Source of the DNA: Lysobacterales bacterium
GTDB lineage: Bacteria; Pseudomonadota; Gammaproteobacteria; Xanthomonadales; SZUA-36
Reading direction: 5' to 3'
NCBI GenBank assembly: GCA_021648045.1
Contig: JAKITM010000112.1
Coordinates: 1 to 7,326 of the forward strand
DNA length: 7,326 nucleotides
Shown here: positions 1 through 6,904 of the stretch, piece after piece
Layout of the letters: each line of letters begins with the position of its first letter
Numbering within the stretch: the first letter of the stretch is position 1
Translations under genes and position numbers: made by a program
The notes under the pieces: generated by a model
Database searches by the model: none
The model's input: only the letters and a program-made list of their open reading frames with translations
What the model was told of the DNA's origin: nothing

Positions 1-102
1 CTGACAGAACAGAAAGACTAGATAACAAGTGATGCCCTAATAGCCCGAAAATCGGGAAGGGGATATTTTAACCAGAGGCTTGACTTTGTGCTTCATAGAA
101 GG

Positions 103-120
103 GTGGGCATTTATGCCCAC
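103..120 (-). terminator. Hairpin downstream of hemY, possible transcription end
   Basis: GTGGGCA (103-109) and TGCCCAC (114-120) form a perfect 7-bp stem around a TTTA loop, 14 nt past the hemY stop codon. The position suits the end of the long minus-strand unit. No run of T follows the stem on either strand, so it is not a textbook intrinsic terminator. It could instead be an mRNA 3'-end stabilising structure or a Rho-assisted end. The remainder of 1-134 holds no gene I can support. Confidence 0.45.
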
Positions 121-134
121 GCGTAAAGACTAAT

Positions 135-1286
135 CTACTTGGTGAGTTCGAATGCTTGGCGGTAGTAGTCGCTGGCTTCTTCGAGGTCACCGAGGCGGTG
201 ACATAAGGCCCCTAGGGTCGCGTAGGTGTCCTCATCGGGGAGGTGGCGCAAACTGGTTTCAAGATGCTCCCGTGCTTTGCCCCAGATTTTATTGGTTAGG
301 CACAAACGCCCGATAGCAAGATGTAAGCCCGGATCTTCGGGCTGTTGGTACAGCCATTTTTCTGTTTGTTTAAGCCGCGCTGATGGATCACCTCCATCAA
401 GCATCGCATATTGATGAATAAGCTCTGCCGACCATTCACGCGACAGGGATTTTCGTAACAGAGCTTCAGCTTCGTCTGTAGCGGAAAACTTCAGCAATTG
501 ACCCGCGTAACTGCTGATCAGTGAAGTGTCCTTATGCGCATTGCGGGGCAACTGTTTCCAAGCTTTGTGCAAGGCTGCCAGATCGCCTGATTGAACTAAG
601 CTCTGCCGATACATTCTTTGCAAACAATCGACCTCTTCCTGAGCATCAATAACACCCAATTTACGCAAGCCCGGTGCAATCCCCCCAGCTTTTTGCCAAT
701 TTTTAGTGTTTCTATAGCAATGGTAAAGAAAAGTTCGGGTTTGCTGGTGACGAGGGTTTTGTTGCTGTAATTCCTCCAGCACAGTCGCCGCCTCGTGCCA
801 TTTTTCATTGGCCATTAACATTTCGGCCCGCGATAACGCCACCAATATATTTTTCTTACCGCCGCCCTTCACTTTGGTTAAATACTCTTCGCGGGCAGTG
901 GGATCAGAAAGCCCTTCTGCTGCTCTAGCAGCGCCTAACAAGGCCACCGTTGACTGTTCGCCGGAAGATGATTTACTCAAGGCCTTTTCCGCAGTTTTAA
1001 AATCACCTTCAACCAATGCCAGCAAGCCTTTTTCAAGGCGCTTGCGGGATGCATTCTCGCGCACTCTCTCTGCGGTTCTTAATGGCCAGCGCCAGAACCA
1101 AAATGCCAAGCGGATTAAAACAAAAATCAACACTAGGGAAACAATCAATACCAGCACTGATGATTCCAGCGACCAACCCTGAAAACGAACCAACACATAA
1201 CCTGGGTCAGCTTTTAAAATTGGTGCCAGAAAAGCCGCCAAAACAACGAGCAGCAAGCCACTGATTATCAGTATTATGGCGCGCAT
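135..1286 (-). CDS. hemY: HemY-type inner-membrane TPR protein
   Basis: This is the proteobacterial HemY family, 383 aa, close to the usual size of about 390-400. It is unrelated to the Bacillus HemY protoporphyrinogen oxidase, and no FAD-binding GxGxxG motif is visible. Residues about 3-22 and 42-64 are two membrane helices of the HemY_N domain; WRWPLRTAERVRENASRKR follows the second helix. The rest is alpha-helical with TPR-like repeats: GLLALVEGDFKTAEKAL near 87-103, a repeat around 155-180 (KWHEAATVLEELQQQNP), and C-terminal repeats including KAREHLETSLRHLPD and LGDLEEASDYYRQAF. The family is encoded with hemC/D/X and is thought to act in late haem or porphyrin handling at the inner membrane, but its exact role is not settled. 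The ATG overlaps the hemX stop (TAATG), which suggests translational coupling. It appears to be the last gene of the unit. Confidence 0.9.
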   Translation of the reverse strand: MRAIILIISGLLLVVLAAFLAPILKADPGYVLVRFQGWSLESSVLVLIVSLVLIFVLIRLAFWFWRWPLRTAERVRENASRKRLEKGLLALVEGDFKTAEKALSKSSSGEQSTVALLGAARAAEGLSDPTAREEYLTKVKGGGKKNILVALSRAEMLMANEKWHEAATVLEELQQQNPRHQQTRTFLYHCYRNTKNWQKAGGIAPGLRKLGVIDAQEEVDCLQRMYRQSLVQSGDLAALHKAWKQLPRNAHKDTSLISSYAGQLLKFSATDEAEALLRKSLSREWSAELIHQYAMLDGGDPSARLKQTEKWLYQQPEDPGLHLAIGRLCLTNKIWGKAREHLETSLRHLPDEDTYATLGALCHRLGDLEEASDYYRQAFELTK

Positions 1287-2617
1287 TAGCTTTCCGTCTC
1301 TGTTTCTGGCTGTACCTGCAAGACCGGTTCTATCGCTGTTTTAACTGGCCGGGCTTGCAGTTGCCGGGTCAGTACTAACAGCGGGTTCAAGTCAGGCCAC
1401 TCGGGGCTTAGCTCAACCCGCGAGAGTTCTTCCAGAGAATTCAATGCACTCGCATTTGCGCTCACCGATGGATCAAAATACTCACGCAACCAGTTAGAAA
1501 CCCGGTTTATCGAGCTCTGGTAGTTGGCCACCTGGCCGACAAGTGCGGCGACCCTTGCGGCCTGTAACTCCAGGCGAATACGGTCTTTCATTCGTTCCGC
1601 CTGCGTTAATGTGAGGAATTCGTTATTACCTTGGTCTTCCCGGATAGTAACCAGAGAACCCAGCAGATAAGCAAGCTTTGCCCTAAGGTTGGATTCACCG
1701 TCAGCACTTTCGCCCGGCACTTCTTCACTGCGTTCTGGTAAATGCGTCTGCCACAAGCTTACCGATTGCTCCAGTGCCAGCAATTGGCCAGTAATAGCCA
1801 CAATATCCGGTGCCTGCAGGGCATTAACTGCCAGCAAGTCCTCCTGAATTCTATGCCTTACCGGGGCGAACAAAAGACTGTCCTGGCTTGCCAGTTGCTG
1901 ATCAGCCAACTGCAACATTTCGACGGCCGCCGCCTGGTCATTAAATATCACCAGCCTCTGCGCTGCCACCCTGATTAGGAAAGTAACTTCCGCCAGCGCT
2001 ACATCCCGGTCTGTCGCCTGTTTGTTTAACGCTAATCCAGATAGGGTAACTTCTGTTATCTGTTGACGATCCTCCAGTCCGCTGAACACCTGTTCAAGTG
2101 CCGACAGCCGGGATTGCAGTGCCGATTCGGCATCAATCTGCTGCAATTGGCTACTGGAAACCGCTTCAATTCGCGCACCCAACTTATCCAGCTTAGGCTG
2201 CAGCACATCCTCGCCGAGAATTTTCCCACCCATTGACTCAACTGCAACTTGCAAGCCTTCAATTTCAGCCTGCAAACGCTCATTTTCATTGCTTGCCTGG
2301 GCCAGTGCCGTACTGTTAACTTCCTGATTTTGAAACTCACGCCAGTAGCCCCCGCCAATGGCGATAACGGCCAACAGCAGAGCCAAGATGGCAATCCCTC
2401 TGCCAGATGATGGTGACTTAGGCGGCTTGGATGCTTGCCTTGCGCTTGGCTTTTTATTTTCAGTTTTATCAACAGCGCTGGCCGTTGATTTTGCAACGGG
2501 CTTCTGCCGGCTTGCCGGTTTGTTTTTTCCTGTATTTTCCGCTGACTCTACAGTTGGCTTAACTGTGGCCTTTTCAGGTAATTTTTCGGCTTTATCGGGG
2601 GATTTGTCTTCACTCAT
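1286..2617 (-). CDS. hemX: HemX membrane-anchored coiled-coil protein
   Basis: HemX family, 443 aa. Residues 1-72 are a cytosolic tail rich in Lys, Pro, Ser and Ala. A single membrane helix covers about 74-92 (GIAILALLLAVIAIGGGYW). A coiled-coil stretch rich in Gln, Glu and Leu follows, about 100-185, and then a helical domain that I take to be periplasmic. That domain has the family signature around AEVTFLIRVAAQRLVIFND (209-227) and AVEMLQLADQQL (231-242). Many databases label such proteins uroporphyrinogen-III C-methyltransferase. I see no SAM-binding glycine loop or precorrin-methylase motif, so that label is not supported here. A scaffold or regulatory role in tetrapyrrole metabolism is possible but unproven. 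The ATG lies 39 nt after hemD, with a weak AAGAG 9 nt upstream, and the stop overlaps the hemY start. Confidence 0.9.
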   Translation of the reverse strand: MSEDKSPDKAEKLPEKATVKPTVESAENTGKNKPASRQKPVAKSTASAVDKTENKKPSARQASKPPKSPSSGRGIAILALLLAVIAIGGGYWREFQNQEVNSTALAQASNENERLQAEIEGLQVAVESMGGKILGEDVLQPKLDKLGARIEAVSSSQLQQIDAESALQSRLSALEQVFSGLEDRQQITEVTLSGLALNKQATDRDVALAEVTFLIRVAAQRLVIFNDQAAAVEMLQLADQQLASQDSLLFAPVRHRIQEDLLAVNALQAPDIVAITGQLLALEQSVSLWQTHLPERSEEVPGESADGESNLRAKLAYLLGSLVTIREDQGNNEFLTLTQAERMKDRIRLELQAARVAALVGQVANYQSSINRVSNWLREYFDPSVSANASALNSLEELSRVELSPEWPDLNPLLVLTRQLQARPVKTAIEPVLQVQPETETES

Positions 2618-2656
2618 GAAAATATACTCTTGGACTTAATATAGATGCTACTAGAA

Positions 2657-3436
2657 TCACCGCGCTGATGCACCGATTTGTTGCACAATTTGCGCGCAAA
2701 TTGATAGATTATCCGTTGCTGAGGAAACCCTGACAGTCTTAATCCCATATTCCAATGCCTGCTTCTGCAGTCTCTTAGAGAGCACCAGTGCCTGCCCCTT
2801 AATCAACTTAGCTGCGATTTGCTCCGGCCACTCGGTAAATGCAACTTTTAAGGCCAGAGAAGATGTAAAAACACTGTTTAAGCTGATTTGCGAAGCAATA
2901 ATACTGTTGGCTTCCGTTGGCAGGGCTAGCGTGTGGCGTTTATAAACCGTGATCTTTTGCACCGTGTAGCCTCTGGACTGTAGGGTTTTTTCGATTAAAT
3001 CGCGTCCACCCGGCGCTGCAATAATGGCTATATTTGCAGATGAATTGGCGGCCTGCTGAATCTCCGGTAGTGCCAATAATGCCTCGGAAGTAATCCCTTT
3101 CGAGCGACTGATGTTGTTTGCACCATGCACTTTGAGCGCCTCGGCAGTCGCCGGCCCTACTGCTATACACATCGCCTGAGCCGGGAAACTCAACGCAGCA
3201 CTTTGCAAACCTTGCATAAAACCTACAACTGCATTAACACTGGGGAAAATTAGGCACAGGTCAGGCGCTTGTAAGAACTGGCGATATTCACGCAGATAAT
3301 TACCTTCACGCAATTGAATTTCAAACGCAGGGGCAATCAGGCTATCAATACCGGCAGTCTTGAGCAGCGCCCCGAGTTCCTGGCCTTTGGGCAACGGACG
3401 GGTGATTAAAACCAATGACTGCACCGCTGTAGACAT
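2657..3436 (-). CDS. hemD: Uroporphyrinogen-III synthase
   Basis: HemD (EC 4.2.1.75) closes linear hydroxymethylbilane into uroporphyrinogen III with inversion of ring D, in the cytoplasm. The length of 259 aa is normal. The fold is low in sequence conservation, but the landmarks are present: LITRP at 10-14, the first-lobe FPSVNAV at 64-70, AVGPATAEALKVHG (92-105), SEALLALPE (117-125), APGGRDLIEKTLQSRGY (141-157), VYKRH (164-168), VFTSS (189-193) and VLSKRLQKQALEYG (218-231). The usual F-T-S-x-N of the first lobe reads F-P-S-V-N, and the usual G or R before GGR reads A-P. Catalysis in this family depends little on individual residues, so I expect an active enzyme. The ATG overlaps the hemC stop (TAATG) and has no clear ribosome binding site, so it probably relies on reinitiation after hemC. 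Confidence 0.95.
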   Translation of the reverse strand: MSTAVQSLVLITRPLPKGQELGALLKTAGIDSLIAPAFEIQLREGNYLREYRQFLQAPDLCLIFPSVNAVVGFMQGLQSAALSFPAQAMCIAVGPATAEALKVHGANNISRSKGITSEALLALPEIQQAANSSANIAIIAAPGGRDLIEKTLQSRGYTVQKITVYKRHTLALPTEANSIIASQISLNSVFTSSLALKVAFTEWPEQIAAKLIKGQALVLSKRLQKQALEYGIKTVRVSSATDNLSICAQIVQQIGASAR

Positions 3437-4365
3437 TAATTATCTGAGATATTATCTAGGGCAGCTACGATTTGGCGACCACCAGTGTCTAATAACTGAT
3501 CTGCAAGCCGGCTACCCAGCGCTTGTGCATCGGTACAATTGGCAGAGCCTTCAACCGCTACGCTGTGGCTACCGTCCGGCATTGCCAGCCCAGCGTGCAT
3601 CTGCAGTTGATTATCCGTGACTACTGCAAATGCTGATAATGGCCAATGACAACCCGCCCCAAGCCGTGCAGCCAGCGCGCGTTCTGCCAGAGCCGCACAG
3701 CGTGCAATGGGGTCATCCAGTGCCTGTATATATGCTGCTGCAGGACTTCCCTCACAACATTCGATCCCGATAGTTCCCTGACCGGGCGAAGGCAACCACT
3801 GCGAAACGGGTAATGCTTGAGTGATTCGTTGACCCCAGCCCAAGCGCTCAAGGCCGGCGCAGGCAAGGATAATAGCGGCATATTCACCGGCATCCAGCTT
3901 GGCGATTCGAGTATTTACATTGCCGCGCAGATCACGAATTTCAAGGTCGGAACGCCAGGCCAATAAATGACTCCGGCGGCGCAGACTGGAGGTTCCAACG
4001 ATGGCCCCGGGAGGCAAGGATTCTAGATTAGCGTAATTATTTGATACGAAGGCATCTGCGGGATTCGCCCGCGCTAAAAAGGCCGGCATTTGCATGCCTG
4101 TGGGCAAAACTGCAGGAACATCTTTAACTGAATGTACGGCGATATCGGCCTCATCCGCCAGCAAAGCCTGCTCCAATTCTTTTAAAAACAGGCCTTTACC
4201 CCCAATTTCTGCCAAGGGTTTATCCAGAATTTGGTCTCCACGGGTAGTCATTGGCACCAGGCTGACAGAAAGCTCCGGGAATTTTTGTCGCAGCAAGTCC
4301 TGCACATGCTCTGCCTGCCAGAGGGCAAGCTGTGATTCACGCGTGGCAATTCTGATTTTTTGCAT
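3436..4365 (-). CDS. hemC: Hydroxymethylbilane synthase (porphobilinogen deaminase)
   Basis: HemC (EC 2.5.1.61) polymerises four porphobilinogens on a covalently bound dipyrromethane cofactor, in the cytoplasm. The length of 309 aa matches the family (about 310). Visible motifs are IATRESQLALWQA (5-18), TTRGD (40-44), GGKGLF (55-60), HSVKDVP (78-84) with the catalytic Asp82, GTSSLRRR (124-131), RDLRGNVNTR (144-153) and SPGQG (193-197). Cys239 in LGAGCHWPLSAFA is the cofactor-attachment cysteine. The residues after it, HWPL, differ from the common QVPI. The start has an AAGGAA at 4378-4383, inside the end of algR, with 12 nt to the ATG. Placement directly after algR matches Pseudomonas and may tie haem synthesis to the two-component operon. 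Confidence 0.97.
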   Translation of the reverse strand: MQKIRIATRESQLALWQAEHVQDLLRQKFPELSVSLVPMTTRGDQILDKPLAEIGGKGLFLKELEQALLADEADIAVHSVKDVPAVLPTGMQMPAFLARANPADAFVSNNYANLESLPPGAIVGTSSLRRRSHLLAWRSDLEIRDLRGNVNTRIAKLDAGEYAAIILACAGLERLGWGQRITQALPVSQWLPSPGQGTIGIECCEGSPAAAYIQALDDPIARCAALAERALAARLGAGCHWPLSAFAVVTDNQLQMHAGLAMPDGSHSVAVEGSANCTDAQALGSRLADQLLDTGGRQIVAALDNISDN

Positions 4366-4371
4366 ATGGTT

Positions 4372-5088
4372 TTATTGTTCCTTCAACCAGTCTCGAATGA
4401 CAGCAACATTTCTGCGACTGACCTGCGGGGTAAGTTTGGTACCTTCCAGTAACAAGTGCTGCTGACCTTTTGAGTCCCGGTGCAGTCCGCGAATTTTGTC
4501 CCGAGCCACCAGTGTATTGCGGTGAATTCGTAGGAATTCAGCAGCAAACTCTTGTTCCAGTTCTTTCAGGGGTTCATCAATGATGGCATCACCACCCTGA
4601 TGACAAATTATCGTATATTTATCCTCGGCACGGACACAATATATCTCCTCCATGGGGATTAATATTACTTTTTCACCGACCCGTGAGCGCAGATATTTAC
4701 GCTGAACGGCATCAGCCGAACCCAGACCAAGAAACTGGCGGGCCTTATTTAAAGCCGCAATTAAGCGTTCACGCCGGACCGGTTTAAGCAGGTAGTCCAG
4801 TGCTTGCTGCTCGAAGGCCTGCAAGGCATGTTCATCAAAGGCGGTACAAAAGACTATTGCCGGCTGAGGGCTCTTTAGTTTCAACTCAGCAGCAAGCTCT
4901 AGACCACCCATCTCCGGCATGTGAATATCCAGCAATAACAGATCCGGTTTAAGCTGGCTGTATTTTTGCAAGGCTTCACGGCCATTTAGTGCTTCACCAA
5001 CGACCTCACAGCCTGGTATTTCCGCCAGTAAGCGGCGCAAACGGCTCAAGGCCAGAGGTTCATCATCAACTATTAGAATATGCATCAT
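4372..5088 (-). CDS. algR: LytTR-family response regulator AlgR
   Basis: This 238-aa protein has an N-terminal receiver domain (about 2-120) and a C-terminal LytTR DNA-binding domain (about 131-236). Receiver residues visible are the acidic pair Asp8-Asp9, the phosphoacceptor Asp54 (LLLLDIHMPEMGG), Thr82 and Lys102-Pro103. The LytTR part shows VGEKVILIPMEEIYCVRAEDKYT, FLRIHRNTLVARDKI and the final VSRRNVAVIRDWL. The name rests on the gene order algZ-algR-hemC together with this domain pair; in Pseudomonas AlgR controls alginate, type IV pilus and other virulence genes. What it controls here is unknown. The gene starts with two ATGs (5088 and 5085); the first is used here and places the phosphoacceptor at position 54. 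No purine-rich binding site precedes it, and the 23-nt overlap with algZ suggests coupled translation. Confidence 0.93.
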   Translation of the reverse strand: MMHILIVDDEPLALSRLRRLLAEIPGCEVVGEALNGREALQKYSQLKPDLLLLDIHMPEMGGLELAAELKLKSPQPAIVFCTAFDEHALQAFEQQALDYLLKPVRRERLIAALNKARQFLGLGSADAVQRKYLRSRVGEKVILIPMEEIYCVRAEDKYTIICHQGGDAIIDEPLKELEQEFAAEFLRIHRNTLVARDKIRGLHRDSKGQQHLLLEGTKLTPQVSRRNVAVIRDWLKEQ

Positions 5089-6112
5089 AAGGAAACCGTA
5101 ATATTGTCTGGAACTGTCCTTCTTCCCGGTTCAGGCTCAGACTTGCCCGACCCGCATAATGATATTGTAAGCGTTCACGGATATTGGCAACAGCCATTTG
5201 GTTACCACTTCGTGACGGCAAGCTGTTGGTGAGCGGTGAATTGACCACAATCACCACAAAATCCCCATCACAAGCACCTGAAATTCCAACAACTCCACCG
5301 TTAGGACTGGGTTCGATACCATGAGCGACCGCGTTTTCAACCAGGGGTTGCAGTAATAAGCGAGGGACTCTGGCATCTGTGGGTAAATCATCGACCTGCC
5401 AATCTATTTGCAAGCGACTACCGAAGCGGTGATGCTCAATGCGCAAGTATTTTCGCACCATTTCAAGTTCATCACCGAGAGTGCCGGCGATGCTGGTATC
5501 CCGTAGCGCACTACGAAACAAGTCTGCCAAATCTTCGGTTGCCTGTTCTGCTTTCGCCGGATCTTCTGGGATGAGTGCCACAATTGAATTCAGACTGTTG
5601 AATAAAAAGTGTGGTCGAATGCGACTTTGCAGCGCCTGAACTCTGGCTTCTGTTTGCGACAGGGTTTGCTGTTGCCATAATTGCTGAATATATAAATAGC
5701 GTAACATCGCCGCTGAAATCATTGCTACAACCAGGCTAATACGCAGGCTGAAACCTGGCTGTTGGACTTCAGGAAGAGAAAACCCAAACCGTTGCAGCAA
5801 CATCCAGCCCAACCATGAATAGAAAACCGCACTAACTACGATCAGTAGCCAGCTTACCCACCAGGCCCGATTGCCCTCAAAATTATTCAGCCAGTTGCGC
5901 CACCAGCACAAACTTGAAATCATCAAAATAGAGAGCGCGCCGATCAAGAGGGTAGAGAGTCCGAGTTGATACCAGTCCATTTGCTGGGGATGCAACAAAG
6001 CGTTAGCAAGCAGGACAATTTCCCCCATCAACACGGCGGTTAGCAACACTTGCCAACGACAAAAATCTGGCAAAATGACCTGCAGGCTTTCTTCGTGTTG
6101 TTGCTTAGACAT
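5066..6112 (-). CDS. algZ: LytS-type sensor histidine kinase AlgZ (FimS)
   Basis: This 348-aa inner-membrane sensor is the presumed partner of AlgR. Four hydrophobic segments at about 20-40, 48-70, 84-105 and 122-141 form the membrane domain. No separate periplasmic or HAMP domain is visible. A short helix leads to the His_kinase (PF06580-type) motif RIRPHFLFNSLNSI, with His168 as the likely phosphorylated residue. The N box is LLLQPLVENAVAHGIEP (252-268). The later glycine box reads SGNQMAVANIRERL (302-315) instead of the more usual GxGxGLxNxRERL, so ATP binding may differ from other LytS-type kinases. The signal sensed cannot be told from sequence. The ATG lies 1 nt after the carboxylesterase stop with no clear binding site of its own, so expression probably depends on the gene before it. 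Confidence 0.92.
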   Translation of the reverse strand: MSKQQHEESLQVILPDFCRWQVLLTAVLMGEIVLLANALLHPQQMDWYQLGLSTLLIGALSILMISSLCWWRNWLNNFEGNRAWWVSWLLIVVSAVFYSWLGWMLLQRFGFSLPEVQQPGFSLRISLVVAMISAAMLRYLYIQQLWQQQTLSQTEARVQALQSRIRPHFLFNSLNSIVALIPEDPAKAEQATEDLADLFRSALRDTSIAGTLGDELEMVRKYLRIEHHRFGSRLQIDWQVDDLPTDARVPRLLLQPLVENAVAHGIEPSPNGGVVGISGACDGDFVVIVVNSPLTNSLPSRSGNQMAVANIRERLQYHYAGRASLSLNREEGQFQTILRFPYDAYSNS

Positions 6113-6113
6113 T

Positions 6114-6806
6114 CTATTTAATTGTAAAACGCTGACTTAACCAACGGCCAATATCCTTGATTTCCTGCTGACATACCGCATGTGCCATGGTGTATACCTG
6201 CCATTGCACCTGATAACCCAGTTTACTGAGGCGACTGGCAGCGGTTTTTCCCGCAGCATAGGGGACCACTGGATCCTGACTGCCGTGGGCTGCAAAAACA
6301 TCCATTCCAGCCGCTGCCGGGTTATCTAGGGTTTCAAGCTGTTCAGGAAACAATAAATAGCAGGAAAGCGCCATAATACCCGCCAGTTTCTGCGGGTATC
6401 GCAGGCCTACATGTAAGGCCATCGCTCCTCCCTGAGAAAAACCTGCAAGAACAATCTCAGCGGGCTTTCTACCCGCTGCAATTTCAGCATCGATCATGTC
6501 GCTGATGCGTTTGCTGGAGTCGGCAATTCCCTGTTCATCCTGATCCCGGCGTAAATCCATGCCTTTAATGTCATACCAGGCTGGCATCGACATACCGCCA
6601 TTTATGGTTACCGGACGGGAGGCTGCATTTGGAAAAATAAAACGCACCCCGGCAGCTTGTAATTCTTGGCTTAAACCCAGTTGCGGCACAATGGGTTCAA
6701 AATCATGCCCGTCTGCACCCAGACCGTGCAGCCATATCACCGTAAAACGGGGGTTTTTAGCTGTTTCTACTACCGCACAATCCGGGTATTGTTGTTCTAT
6801 TGTCAC
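6114..6806 (-). CDS. Alpha/beta-hydrolase carboxylesterase
   Basis: This 230-aa cytoplasmic esterase belongs to the phospholipase/carboxylesterase (acyl-protein thioesterase-like) family, PF02230 type, whose members are usually about 215-230 aa. It shows the oxyanion-hole region VIWLHGLGADGHDF (23-36), FPNAASRPVTINGG (58-71), MPAWYDI (74-80), the nucleophile elbow GFSQGG with Ser124, Asp178 in HGSQDPVVP and His209 in YTMAHAVCQQE, so the triad is complete. No signal peptide is present. Likely substrates are short-chain acyl esters or thioesters; the natural substrate is unknown. The start is GTG at 6806, chosen because AGAAGG lies 9 nt upstream and the next in-frame Met is far inside the protein. 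It is the first gene of the unit that continues into algZ-algR-hem, a position where Pseudomonas genomes have the unrelated argH nearby. Confidence 0.92.
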   Translation of the reverse strand: MTIEQQYPDCAVVETAKNPRFTVIWLHGLGADGHDFEPIVPQLGLSQELQAAGVRFIFPNAASRPVTINGGMSMPAWYDIKGMDLRRDQDEQGIADSSKRISDMIDAEIAAGRKPAEIVLAGFSQGGAMALHVGLRYPQKLAGIMALSCYLLFPEQLETLDNPAAAGMDVFAAHGSQDPVVPYAAGKTAASRLSKLGYQVQWQVYTMAHAVCQQEIKDIGRWLSQRFTIK

Positions 6807-6815
6807 TTTTATTCG

Positions 6816-6821
6816 CCTTCT
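6816..6821 (-). promoter_or_regulatory. Ribosome binding site of the carboxylesterase gene
   Basis: On the minus strand AGAAGG lies 9 nt before a GTG codon. It decides the start in favour of GTG at 6806, as no ATG lies nearby in that frame. Confidence 0.75.
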
Positions 6822-6844
6822 CTAATTATTCTGGTTTTATGCAA

Positions 6845-6873
6845 TTGAGATAGTATATAGTTTACAGTGTAAG
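6845..6873 (+). promoter_or_regulatory. Candidate sigma70 promoter for lptM-dapF
   Basis: TTGAGA (6845-6850, 5 of 6 matches to TTGACA) and TGTAAG (6868-6873, 4 of 6 matches to TATAAT) are 17 bp apart. Transcription would begin near 6880, giving a leader of about 25 nt before the lptM ATG. The -10 element overlaps an 11-bp palindrome. The call rests on consensus match and spacing only. Confidence 0.45.
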
Positions 6874-6890
6874 TCCAATAAATATGTCAC
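6861..6890 (-). promoter_or_regulatory. Weak candidate promoter for the esterase-algZR-hem unit
   Basis: Read on the minus strand, GTGACA (6890-6885, 5 of 6 matches) and TGTAAA (6866-6861, 4 of 6) are 18 bp apart. An alternative pairs TTGGAC (6878-6873) with TATACT (6857-6852), but at only 15 bp spacing. Some promoter for the minus-strand unit must lie in 6807-6904 or within the start of lptM; which element is used is uncertain. The candidates overlap the divergent promoter, so the two may compete. Confidence 0.3.
6862..6872. promoter_or_regulatory. 11-bp palindrome TTACA-G-TGTAA, possible operator
   Basis: TTACA (6862-6866) and TGTAA (6868-6872) are perfect inverted arms around one G, in the middle of the divergent intergenic region. 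It overlaps the proposed -10 elements of both strands, where a bound dimer could block either promoter. I do not recognise the motif as the site of a particular regulator. It does not look like the AlgR box (CCGTTNGTC type). Confidence 0.3.
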
Positions 6891-6893
6891 TAT

Positions 6894-6899
6894 AGGAAG
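6894..6899 (+). promoter_or_regulatory. Ribosome binding site of lptM
   Basis: AGGAAG lies 5 nt before the ATG at 6905, counted from its last base. This supports translation of the short lipoprotein gene. Confidence 0.7.
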
Positions 6900-6904
6900 T
6901 CGCC

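Noticed and set aside
1..21. Possible C-terminal end of a plus-strand gene (codons reading LTEQKD then TAG)
   Set aside because: Only six codons are inside the window and another frame also gives a short open stretch to a stop at 28-30, so nothing distinguishes a gene end from chance.
1286..2617. HemX as a uroporphyrinogen-III C-methyltransferase
   Set aside because: The label is common in databases, but the protein is a tail, one membrane helix and a coiled-coil domain, with no SAM-binding loop or methylase motifs.
2358..2639. Plus-strand open frame over the start of hemX
   Set aside because: It mirrors the low-complexity Lys/Pro/Ser tail and membrane helix of HemX, so its hydrophobic look is a strand artefact. 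No binding site supports it.
2618..2656. Internal promoter or regulatory element in the hemD-hemX gap
   Set aside because: The gap is only 39 nt, AT-rich, and shows no paired -35/-10 elements or hairpin. It reads as an ordinary short spacer.
4094..4465. Plus-strand open frame over hemC and algR
   Set aside because: It crosses two well-supported minus-strand genes, its Ser/Cys-rich product has no family resemblance, and no promoter or binding site precedes it.
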